The notes under the pieces: generated by a model
Databases searched by the model: none
What the model saw: the letters and a program-made list of their open reading frames with translations, nothing else
What the model was told of the DNA's origin: nothing
Program-made: the position numbers and the translations under genes
Shown: piece after piece, positions 12,199 to 24,000 of the stretch
Numbering within the stretch: the first letter of the stretch is position 1
How the letters are laid out: each line of letters opens with the position of its first letter
NCBI RefSeq assembly: GCF_910591885.1
Contig: NC_063270.1
Location: forward strand, 2,604,001-2,668,000
Reading direction: 5' to 3'
Source of the DNA: Bombus terrestris
Taxonomy: Eukaryota; Arthropoda; Insecta; Hymenoptera; Apidae
Length of the DNA stretch: 64,000 bases

Positions 12199-13630
12199 CA
12201 GTACCGAACAAAATAATGGCACATGTGTGCTATCTTTAATTTTTTGCAGACCATATAGAGTTTCTGAATGTAACACATAACATCATAACTATTACGACGC
12301 AAGGAGTGGTGGTAAAGAAGTTCGTTCTTACTAACATTCCCTATGTGTAGAGGAAATACTTAAATTCTTGAGACAAAATGATAGCATATTTACAAAATTT
12401 ATATATATATTTACACAAAAGGAAAAGTTGTGTAGCAATTAATAATGGGTTTTATTATTAGTATGTTATTTATTATAATATTAATCTTTAGTTTCTATTA
12501 CATCCGATTTTGTAAAGATTTTAATAACTTTCTTTAATTATTAAATATTATCGTATGGTCTTCCATTCTTATATATAGCTAGTTCTCCCCAAGAATTTTC
12601 GATAATATCCAAATCAGGGGAACGTGCTGGACATGGTAAAATCGATTTTTTTTTGTTTCAAAAATTTGTTTTTGAATCTACAATTTTAGCTCGGTGAATG
12701 GAATCATTATCATGTTTAAAAATAAATTTTCCTATCGTAATTCGTTGTACGTGTTAATTTCTTCTCGCATTAAATTTATATCCTTTTGACTATTCATTTT
12801 TCCTTCAAGAAATCATATCATCATCGGTTTTGCCTTTATATTCAATTCTATTCCAGATCATTATACGATTCCTATTCATTTGTCGTTGTTTGTTTATAAT
12901 TTCTGCTTCTCTTAAGTCATGATAATAAAATGAAAATCCATCTGGACCGTCCATATTAAATTTGTTTTCATCGATAAATAAAATTCGTTTCCATTTCTTG
13001 TTCAAATAAATACGTTTTCTTGAAACTGTTAATCGTTCCTCTTCGTGTTGCTTCGTTAGAGGAGGTTTTTGTTTCATTTCCAGTCGTTGAATAAATTTAC
13101 CTTTCTCAAGAACACGGTGAGAACTTCGCACGTTTGCCGTGATGCCTGCTTTTTGAACAATTTCGCATGATGTTAATGTTGAGTTTGAGGCAACACGAAT
13201 AGTGGCACGAATAGTCTTCCACAACCTTTTCCCATCCATAATTTACAGGGTCTTTTTACAATATTTGAAATTTCAGAAACAGATTCTGATTTTTTAGTTC
13301 AATAATTTTTGCAATTTCGGTTTTAGTCAATTTTTTCTCGCAACCTATGTCGACGTTTAACTCTAAGACTCGATACATGCTATTGATTGCTTAGCAATTC
13401 ACAAACTACTGAAGGATATCAGCATAATGCTCGAGTGTGCTATCATTTCATCTTCAGGATTTGCGTTTTTCTGTTGCTTATTCAGAAAGCCAGCGAGGAC
13501 AATCTCATTTACTAACAGATTACTTCTATCTGCGTCGTAATAGTTATGGCGTTATGTGTTATGTTAAAAAATTCTAAGTGATCTTCGAGAAATTAGAATT
13601 AAAATTAAATTATTATTTTGCCTGGGATTG
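12199..13630 (-). mobile_element. Decayed Tc1/Tc3-like DNA transposon
   Basis: The element is about 1.43 kb. Both ends point inward with diverged copies of the same sequence. The left end starts cagtaccgaacaaaataat. The right end, read on the minus strand, starts caatcccaggcaaaataat. Further in, taacacataac and actattacgacgca occur at 12271-12301 and, inverted, at about 13530-13561. Inside that, aaatgatagca occurs at about 12377-12387 and, inverted, at about 13438-13448. The terminal inverted repeats are therefore long, roughly 200 bp, and mutated. Between them on the minus strand is a broken transposase of the Tc1/mariner superfamily. Exact ends and target duplication are uncertain, although TA is present outside the right end. 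It sits in the first large intron in the antisense direction to the host gene. Confidence 0.8.
12547..13345 (-). pseudogene. Broken Tc3-like transposase
   Basis: Read on the minus strand, the N-terminus has a helix-turn-helix start resembling KLTKTEIAKIIELK, then a stop and a frameshift near 13230-13260. The longest uninterrupted part, 12805-13239, encodes 144 residues with the first catalytic Asp in FIDENKFNMDGPDG (codon at 12970-12972) followed by FYYHDLR. After the stop at 12805 the same frame continues with three more stops. It keeps the second Asp in HDNDSIH (codon 12709-12711) and PARSPDLDIIENSWG with the third acid, Glu (codon 12598-12600), ending near GRPYDNI. The second and third acids are 36 residues apart as the sequence stands, close to the 34 usual for Tc1-type enzymes. 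A poly-A run on this strand (about 12650) suggests a small insertion. It cannot encode an active enzyme. Confidence 0.85.
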
Positions 13631-16600
13631 TATATATGAAATTTACACGGTTTCATGGTGACCCTACAACGCGAAAGATACGCTACACATTATACGAATT
13701 CCGTGTTATACGGTGATCTACTGTATGTTTACCTCAATCAAGATACAGTTCTACAACAAACTAAATTATGCAACACTTTTATTTTAGGTTAATTTTAAGA
13801 TAAGAAGGATTGATAAAATTTGGTTGATTTAGTAAAAACCGTAAAGTGCTTAGGGACTGTTAGAAATAGCGCGCTGAAGCTTTAAACACGTTCGGTTGAG
13901 TAAGCTAGTATATCCGTCAGCTTGTTTGCGGTGAGAACTAGGTACTCTGTCATATCGGATGCTTTTGGTAACGTAATTCTGTCAGTGATTAGCAAGTAAA
14001 AAAGCGGTTAACTTATAGTCGGTGTATGTTACGTGTCACTTTCTTTAGTAAGTTAAGCTCCAGATTTAGTTTAAAGCTAATTTAGCTTTCCAGATTAAAC
14101 TAACATTTATGTGCTTTACCAATTTTCACATTAATAATTGCAATCGTAATAGTAACGTACAGATCTGTGATCTCTTTCCTATTTTCCTTTTCCATATTTT
14201 CTAAAATAATTAGAAGAAAAACGAAGAAGAGGGAAGAGAAGGATATTTTTCTCTTTTTTAAAAACACGAGCAAAACATCGCTTTGTATAACGACGTCCCT
14301 GGGCGATGTCTCTATCATCGAATAAAATATTTAAAAAGCCCGCTTGTGTTTCAACGATTGGCGAGACTCTCGGAAAGCAAGCCGTTGGACACAATAGAAT
14401 TCCGGGTCAAAGGAGAAAGTATCCCGGCCTGTAGAAAGGACAGGGCAACAATAATTTAATCAGCAGAGGGCATCCGTGAGAGTGGCTGAGTGTGTCAGAG
14501 AGAGTCAGTCTTCGTTGTACCATCCGGGAGAACATATTAATATCTCGAGTTTTGACGTCTGAAGTCGTCGGTGAAGCGGAAGCTCAGTCGTTTGGCGAAG
14601 TGGAGGGAGGGTGGTGGATGTTTCAGTAGTCGGTGGAGTAATCAGAGGGCTAGATTAATTGTTTCCACGGGACTCTTGGCCCGACGTAGCACAAATACAC
14701 GGAAGACTTCGAAACGGTACTTCGTGATAATACCGACGGAACAGACACAATGCAAGCTCTGCCATAACTCAAGTCCTCCATTCTCTCTTTCTTCTCTCTC
14801 TCTCTCTCTCTCCCTCTCTCACTCTCAGCTCTGGGCACGCAAGGAGAAACGTGTAACGTGTGTAAATATTCCATACGGACCGAATCACTTAAAGTTACCA
14901 CCTGAGGCGTTTACCTTGCTGCCTGAGCTAATAAACGCTTTTCACGAGTTTGACGATTTCGACGGGGTGCGTTAGCTCTGTCTCGCGAGCGCGTACGCGC
15001 CATACTCTCTCCGCTTGAATTCCCGTGTAAATTATCCGGGAATCGTAACCACGCTGCGTTTCGATTGTTGCTGCGCTGTTTACCCGAGCACGCTAGAGCA
15101 CGTTTCTCGCACGCTATCCAGTTGAAAACCGGTTTCGAGGAGCGGTCCAGAACATTCGATTCCACGGAATAAATTTTAACAGCCATGCCGGAGAATAACC
15201 CGGCTTGTTTGACTGCCGGTGCTCGACCGTTTCAGGGGGTTCGTTTCTTCGCACATTTCACTTTTGTTTGTTAACTCGAGGGGAAACGTGATTCGTTCGA
15301 CTGATCAAGAACATTCGTGTAATATTAAGCAAGAGATAGCAATTAGGGATGATAAATGTTATGAGAAGTACGGTTTATGCGCGGAATTTAGAAGTTTTGA
15401 CATGAATTAGAAAATTGTTACGAAAGTGTTTAGAACGGTACTAAGTATATATTTTGATAAGTTCGTTCCTTCGATGGTGGATTTTCCATGTTCCTTAACG
15501 CGAAGAAAGTTTGTTGGCATATAAAAATCATACTTGTTATTCTAATAATAAAAATGAAAATTAAATCGAAGTATCGATTAATAAAAAATTCTCTTAAGAG
15601 AAACATTTTTATGAGACTTTCGTCTCCAATCTAACAATTATCGAAATAAAGCTCAGTCCGTACACGTGTAACATTGCTTTGTACTACCTCACAAAAACCG
15701 ATTGAAACGATTCCACTCGGTGGATACAAACTTCATCGCGTTATCCCGGTGGTCGATACGCTGCGAATCTACCGGCCAATCAATTTTCCGTAGCAGCGAC
15801 ATTCCATGAAAGATTCCCCTCAGAACGTGGCACGTACGTATCTAACACGTCGATTTCAAGCTCGCCATTGAATTCCGCGATGATCCATGAATTGAGGATA
15901 ACGATAACTCGATGATCGCTCCATTTTATCCAATATCGCGTACACACGGTCCTTTACTTTCTCCGTATCTCTTGGTCTCTCGTCAAATGGTCGGAGATCG
16001 TACCGTTTCGTCTCCAGCCATTCTTTTTTTTTTAATCTGTCCTCTCGTAAATAAGGCGGAAGCCGGGAACTATCTGACTTTTATTCGATTTAGAGGCAAG
16101 TCGATGAGCTTAATTAGGAAAGAAGCTCGAATGAAGCTGAAAAGCGTACACTACGGTGATGTCGAGCTTTCGATTCTTGTTGCACATTTTTCGACATTTC
16201 GGGTATTCATCCTTTCCTTTCGTCCCTTGCTTGTCTCCTTCACAGAGTATGCCGTCTCTCGACTGGTCTGGGATACGCGCGTCCGTCGCGTTTTTGCCGG
16301 TTATCGAGTTGCCGAGATCGGGACGGCAGAAGACTCGAAGGGTTGTTGTCGGTTCAATTGGCGTTCCTTCGTAACGAGTAAAAGGAGCATGTTATGATAC
16401 TCGCGAGCCTGTATGCAATTTCATATCTGTTTCTGCTCTCCTTTTCTCCGACCGTTTCCTCGAGCTCCGTTTTATTGGAAAGTCGATAGGAGTTAGTGGG
16501 GGTTCTCTCGTCGAGGACGGAAGACGATGAAATTCAAGCGGATCCTTTGAATTACGACCAGCAGCAGGACAACGTCGAGGACACAGTGTCGAGATATTTA

Positions 16601-17707
16601 TCTAAAAAAGAAAAAGAAAGGGTTGGAAAGAAAGGGTAAAGAGAAACGTAACAAGAAAAAATAAGAGACGGAATAACCTCCGAGCAAGTTCTCTTCGACG
16701 GAAGTAGTTTTTATGCGTCCATTAACGAGGGAATGCATTTCTTTCTGTCATGAAACACAAGCAGCCTTGTTCACAATTCTTGCCCCGTGCAGGTCTTTTT
16801 TAACACCCTGTTCCCTCTACTCTCTGCCTGCCCGTTACGGCGTTTGTCCGGTCAAAAGACACGGTACCGTTGCACAGCTTTTATCCGGCCATCGTGTTTC
16901 ACGAGTCGAATTCAAGAATACTCAAAGGCCAGCCGTATAACATGACACAAAGGAAGGGTCTCGCTGTGCTCGTATACGTTACGTATTGTATCAGAGAACG
17001 CGCGTGTCGTCTCGCGGTCGTATGTCATACGGTGCGCGAGCTCGACACCGCATTCCCTAAGGGGGACCGGCGTAATTAGTAATTTGTGGTTGCAACGGAG
17101 GCTTCATTCAACGGGCCGCATAACAGTCATTTCGACACGAGCCTCTAACGGGGCTTTGTGTTTGCGGATCGTGCTCCGTTAAGTTGCAAAACGCGTTACT
17201 CCATCTCGCACCTACTACCACTTAATTTCCGAATGTCTGTCAAAGCATCGCAGTACTTTTTCCCTCTCAGTGTAGCTTCCACTTCCTTGGAGGCGAGAAC
17301 GCGCGGAATTTCATTAGGATTTCAATCACACGCTTTGACTCCAAGGTAATGAGACTCGAAACACCTTTTGGCACTGCACTACGTTAAAGAAGTCCAATTG
17401 TAAAATAAACGTGTAACTATGTTATCCGATTATACGTCGTTTCGATGAAGCACTATAGTTCGCACTATTAACAGAAACCATTTAAATCCTATAAAATAAT
17501 TTAGCATCGTAACTTAACATTATACTATTTCTACAATGTTATTTAAGCTAAGTAAGTATTTGACCAAATCGTAACATCTCTTCACTCTTTCATTCTACAC
17601 GTATGGTATAAATTAGTAACGAAACTTTTCGATTGCTGTTGTAAAAGTAAAAACTGTCTCGCAATCAGTTCTTGCCAACAAACGGCAAAAATTCGGCGTG
17701 TAAAGTA
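13631..17707. other. Intron sequence with a CpG-rich island
   Basis: AT-rich to about 14400, then unusually GC- and CpG-rich through about 17340. The open frames over this region (up to 161 codons, at 15912-16397) overlap one another and carry no recognisable motif. A pyrimidine microsatellite lies at 14788-14821. The start of the island (about 14460-14600) contains several TCAGT-like words of the arthropod initiator type, but no TATA box or coding start that would make a promoter call safe. Confidence 0.4.
14788..14821 (+). repeat. (CT)n microsatellite
   Basis: A nearly uninterrupted CT dinucleotide run with a short ccctctctc interruption. On the minus strand it is a GA run, which in insects can bind GAGA-type factors. 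Here it may simply be simple-sequence DNA. Confidence 0.85.
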
Positions 17708-18061
17708 TCAATTGTTTATAGGTTCGTCGCCGAGTCGCCCATGCGAATCATTCCAACTATTGATATCCGTAAACAAAATATGTCCCGTTTCACCAGTCGA
17801 TCGTGTATCCGGTTCTGACGAGGACGTTGGTATTGTTTGGTCTTTTTCTATTTGCAATCCTCTACTTTGCCGAATAAACTCAGGTCCCTTTCCTTCCAAA
17901 TCTCGTGGAGCGTACGGACATTTATTTTCCAAGTGCATTCTGGACTCGTCGATTTGTCTCGTTTCATTCCTTGTTTTGACAACTCTTTGCTTACGATAAA
18001 TGTTTGCCCAAGCTGTCACACATCTCTATATTTGTCGACGACTGTTTTTACTGGCCTCTAA
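17708..18061 (-). pseudogene. Possible decayed coding fragment, unrecognised protein
   Basis: On the minus strand an open frame from about 18019 to a stop at 17708 encodes about 103 residues with a mixed, hydrophilic, protein-like composition. It includes the segment MHLENKCPYAPRDLEGKGPE, then QTIPTSSSEPDTRSTGETGH and INSWNDSHGRLGDEPINN. Upstream, beyond a single in-frame TAG, the same frame continues with ILEASKNSRRQI. There is no ATG for the long part, no signal peptide, no membrane segment and no motif I know. The base composition is more balanced than in the flanking AT-rich intron. It could be a retrocopy fragment, part of an old mobile element, an exon of an antisense gene, or chance. 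Confidence 0.3.
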
Positions 18062-21000
18062 GATTGATTTGGATTAGCTATGTGATATTTATTGCGATAC
18101 TAAAATTGTAAGTGTTTTTGTTTAGAAAGTTTAAAAGTTAGTATTTCTATATTTCAAATATATAATATAATATATAATAATTTATAATATAATATATAAT
18201 ATATACAATATAATAATATTTCAATCAAATTTCAAATTTTTATCCATCGGTCAACAAATATCTTCAATTAAATAAGCGAAGCATAAATACAAATAACCAA
18301 ATAAATCTCATCCCGCTTTACAAATAATATTAATACTATTTTGTTAATTTTATCCTACTTCGATAAGTACGCGTTCTTAACAACTCATGTATCGACTTTC
18401 TTGCTATTAATCCATTCAAAAGAAAACTCCGCAACAAGCCAAGTATAAACGTCTAAAGAAATAAGTTCATTCCTCTTCAGGTCTATATTTCGCATTGAGT
18501 GTCTAGCCCGTTTGTGAACGTGATTTTTTCACCGCTATTCCTCGGGAAATTCCCTAATTGAAGACTTTCTCCGTCTGACCCCATAGAAAAGCGGCCGTGA
18601 ACACAATAACACTCGCTGATCATTAGGCTCGGTGAAAAGCATGTTCGAGAAAAATTTGTTTTCCTACTCGGCACATGAAGGAAACCACTGGAGGCACTAC
18701 GGGGAAATCGAACCGTGTTCGGCAGACGGCCAAGCAATGCACAAAGTTCGCTACTTGCTTAAGTCCTTACATATTTATTCGACTCGTGAAATGGCGGCCA
18801 GTATCTGGAGAATCGGCTGGTCCTTCACAAACATGATCTCTGCCGCTTTATTCTCTATTTCTCGAGTGGCCAATTACGGACAACGAAGATTTCATGGACT
18901 GCCGCGCCGTAGAGGATAAACGAAGACTCGGTCCGAATATCGATCGCCAACACGACAAGATTCCATCGTTTCATTATGCTGATTATTTAAGCCTTCAACA
19001 GAATAAATTAAGCTATCGCTGTCCAAGAAAAACGAAGACTTTTGACTGCAAATTGTTAACCCTTAAACTCCATCCATAACTAATCTATAACTCTGGACAA
19101 AATATCTGGCGATTCAATACCAGCTGTTTAACGTTCATGATGAGATATCTGGCGACCCGATACAGACGTGGTAGTACCAGTTACAAGATATATCATCCAG
19201 GGTTATAAAGGTGTTAAAATAGGAATGTCCATGGTATGGCAAAGTAGAAAAATATTTAATCCAGTACGTTCTTTTCTATGAAAGCTATCCGCATGTAAAA
19301 GAGTGAAAAGCATTGCTATCATAGAAAATTTTACTGAAAATCTTTAAAGAGTCCTGCTTCCGATTTACATTGCATACAGGGAAACTTGCAAGTTACACAG
19401 ATACTCGGTATCCTGGAGTAGCACAGAGGGAAAACGCTAATAATTCAAAGCGCGACGACGTTTCCGCGTACATACATGTTCTCGTGGCTCGAAGCGCGAA
19501 GCACGGGTGGACCCTTAGTGTTAGCATGCCGTCGCGTCGGTCTGTTTCTCTTTCGCTCTCTCGTTGTCTGTCCTCTGTACGAACTGATGCTGGTAGAGTT
19601 TAGGGTAAGTTAACGCGCAACAACGCCGCGGCAGCGTACACGTGGTGGCGTTTGCGCTTGAATAATGCATCAACAGTCCGTACGCGGCTGCCGTATAACG
19701 GGCCACGCTGTTCAATCTGCGCTTGTTGAACAATTCGGTAACACCCCGCATTAGCATTAATGTAGCAGATCGTCGGACACCTGCGGTAATTCATAGGATT
19801 GAGTGGAACTTCGCTGTTGCTTTTCGAGACGCGCAATTGACTCGCGCCAACCACGGTTTTACTCAAATTCGACTCCTTGCTTTCCATCGACTTTGAGCGT
19901 TTAATTTTTAATAGGGAGATCTTGTTTTACAGCTATCAAGTAATTACATCTATCAAGTAATATATCTAACCATAGTTTTGTTTGATGTTTTTTACGCCTG
20001 CTCTTCCAGTCTTGTAGAGATAAACCGATAAAAATTCCTATATTGATGATAATCCGGGCACATTGCTGAAATCAGGAGAACTTTTACGTGTTTCGGCAGC
20101 AGACAAATATTTGCTCGCGCACAAAATACACGTCATGGTTCATTTGGGAATGTTACGGAGGTAGAATTTCAGCGGGGGGTGGCAGGTACTCGGGCCAATT
20201 TATATATGAATATGTAGAAACGACCCTCTTCACTCGGCGTTTCGGCCAGCAAACGAACCATCCGAAAGGGGGCTTCGTTGCTATTTCAAGCGAAAGCTGT
20301 ACATCTTATCGGGATAACTCCTCGAATAAATTTCCAGAGGCTCGAATAATTGTCCCGCAGATTGCGTTGCTGATTATTTATGATAGCGATTATTCCCGGT
20401 TAACCGATAACGAGACACAATGATAAATTGGCTATATTCGCGACGATTCCCGCATTCTTACCGGTAATAAGCTTGACTCTTTTAATTATTTGTCGATAGC
20501 GACGGCAAGATTGAAACATATGTAATTATTTGTTTAAGGGAATATTTAGATTCGTTCGAATTAGATTAAATGAAAATGAATTATGCATAGGTCAGGCGCG
20601 TGTTTGTTGATGTCTTTAGCAACGGCAATGACGATAGTAATCTCACGAACAGAGAGAAATGGATATCCTGTTTCATGTATTTGCTATTAATTATTATTGT
20701 TATTAATTATATATGTAGTATTGTGGACAAAAGGCCTAAGATATCGGTCGAACCATAAACAATGTCGCGAGAGCCGAGGCGTCGTCGGATCTATCAATGT
20801 GTCGTCGGTCCTTTCAAGTGAATAGTTTCTTAGAAAAGGCCTATGTGACCCTGGCCACGGGCCTTCGCGAAACACATGCGTGGTGGAGCTAAGAAAAGAC
20901 AAAGGGATGTTAGCCCAGGGGGTATTAGTTAGTTAGGAAATCGTGGCAGTATGAATTGAGAAGTGAGAGAGAGTGAGTGCAGAAGCCGGAGAGTATAAAT

Positions 21001-24000
21001 CGGAAACTCGAGAGCCGAGTATGATAATAAGACGTACGACAATATTATGGTCAATTCGTTGTATTGAATATTACTTATTAAACCAAAACATCGTTACTTG
21101 TCCTTCCTCTAAGACCCATTCAGTTATTACATATATTCGTTTGAAATTAGAGTCGTCATAAAAAAGTCTAATAATTATTATAACGTTAATCATCTAGTAT
21201 AATGAAAGTGCACTTCCTGAACCAAGGTACTCAAATCTCTATCTCTAAACCCGCGCAGAAGTCAATTCGATAAAAAATCTCACTTTACGACTGCTATAAA
21301 ATTATTATTCCCGCAACGAAATCCCGAACGGCGTATTCCAATCTGATATAATCAAAGTACAAACAGTTAAAGAAAACGCAATATGAAATTTCAGCGTACC
21401 ACCAGCCGTGTTCTTATCGTTCGTTACAACAATGTCGGTAGAACAGCTTGTTATACTATAATATAATATTCAGAGCGCAACTCGTTCCAACTTTGTCTAT
21501 GGAAGACTGTAAAACTTTGGAATTCCGGTCCTGCTTTCGGGTAGCATGTTCGTGGAGAACCCACCACGAAGTAACGTGTGTCTATTCACGTTTCGTTTGA
21601 AAATGCATTAGTCATACGGTCGAAAGTGGAATCGAAGTGTCGCCTGGGAATCGCAATAACCGTCAGCGCGAAGCGGCGCGACACCAAATGCAAATTATTC
21701 TTAATGGTGATACGAGCACGTCCCTGGTGGTATCACATCGATCCGTGATTATCGGAAAAAGTATAAATCGCTAATAAGTCGAGCGACATTTTAAATATTT
21801 TTTCCCTTTGTCTGCTTTTTCGCCTTCTTTTTCTCATATTTTAACTCCTCCTCGTTTTGTCTTCTATCGCGGCATAACGACAAACGAATTCGCCTCGTTT
21901 GAATATACGCTCGCCTGGATATATGTATTAGTGAAACGAGAATGGTTCTTTCGTTCGATTGTAAAATGCAATAATCAGATTCGAGGATGAAAGGACACGC
22001 CTGGCCGATTATAACTCACGCGTCTCGCGAATTCGCGAAAAAACTGTGCAATTATTTGATCGGTTACGTTGGTTGCGTCGTGTGCGCTGGAAAATCTTTT
22101 AATTGAAATTTCGTTTAATTAGTCTACTTTCTACGAACATCTACGAACAACGATACAGTGTTTGATATTTTTACGCCTGGATAAATTTTTCTGATACTCG
22201 TCTATCGATCACTTTTAACGAATGGTATCAAGTTCCTGATCTATGATTTGTTTATTTCCTACAATGTTGTGCATCTTAGTAAGATTTTAATGCAATTCCA
22301 TCAAATAAAGAAACTTTAAGTGTTAACCGATTACGATTATCGATACTGTTAGCATTTCCTTGAATAGACAATATTTATTCTTCTTCTATGGCGGAAACGA
22401 CCTCCACCGCCCCAAATATTTAGCCTCGTTACTTATAAACGCTCATCAAAAGTATATTTAATCGAACGAAGCTTCTTCCGTCTCGAGGCATTGCGTACTT
22501 CACTGCATTGCGTTACTCTGAAATCGTTCAAAGACGACCATTAATTCGTGTCCAAGCGCTAGGAGATTAAAAGCGTGTGCGATAGCGTTAATTTCCGACA
22601 TGACATTAATCAATTTTGCCGGGTCAAGCCAGTGAAACTCGGGATTTGGAAGTACGTGCCAGCCAGGAGGAATATTTTGCCCTGCGTTAAGGTCGTTATC
22701 GTGACTCTACAATCTGGTAGAAAAATAGGAAGGATCAGTCCTGAAGGGAGAGTCGAACGCGATTCCTATCGACCAATACTTTCGACGAACATTTTCGACG
22801 TTTGATATAAACGACAGACGCACGAACGCCGATAGTGTTAGCTTCCGGCTTAACGATTATCGTATATTTTAGGTCGTCCATCGCCATTCTTCTGTCTCGC
22901 GTTACATCGCGCATCCCGCGGGGACAATTTTTTCTGTGATTTCCCGCTAGAGGAAGGGGACACTCATAGCCATCCTTTCTTTCAAAGAATCATTACGACT
23001 ATCCGGTCAATGAAGCATCGATTTACTACATACAGAAGATGATATATATACATAAATATGCATGTATACCATCGTTCTACGTTGACGGCCAATCGATGCG
23101 CATTTGGCACTATCCATTGACATTCATGTTTCGGGGGGAGAAAAGAGCTAGCGATGATTATTATTTTATGCATTTGTGGACCACAGCTGAACGTTACATT
23201 GCATCGGTAATTCCACTGTATATATTTACATATCCGCGGTAAGTATCCTCCACATATTTCGTGACATAGATCAGAACACCATCAGAAGTATTCAAATATA
23301 TAATAGGATAATTACAACATAACCGTAAATCGTTTAAAAATTAATGAAGAATATTAGAAAATTGTAATTATGGGATAATTCTCTTTAACGGTGAGTTAAG
23401 AGGAGAGTTAAAGTGCGTTTCGTTCAAAATATCTGATACAAAGGTAGTAAAACTCCGTTGTAAGTTACTCTTCGCTTTTAGTCTACGAAGTTTGTACATT
23501 TTCAAAGTAGCAGTACTACAAATTCAAAGAAAAGAGAGACTAAAGTAAGACTGATGCATTATAAACAAAGTTTCGAGTGCAATTGCAATTTACTGAATTA
23601 TAAATAGATCAGCTGGAAATATATATAAATCTGCTTGTTACCGTAATAGTGAAAATAGAAAATAAAATTTCTTTCGTACGATACATACAGTGTATAGTCC
23701 CCCTTGAGTTTAGTAAAGAATTTATCGAAATGATTCGTATCGACTTGTGTGAATTCAGTTGTCACGATCTGTCTTTCATTTATGTATTTAATTCCTGTAT
23801 TAATACATCAGCCATAAAGGACAAATTCCATGTTCAAATCTGTGGTAAGAGATTTAAGTACATATATTACGAATGGAATGCGAAATTTAAACAAATCGCT
23901 TTTCGGTTAGCCACAAACGTATAAAAATTTTCTTATTTCGATTTATATTTAGATGTCGTAAATATGTCGTCAAGGTAATAAGTACTAGACAAAATATATC

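Noticed and set aside
15912..16397. 161-codon open frame, plus strand
   Set aside because: CpG-rich block, composition typical of a chance frame, overlapping frames open, no motif.
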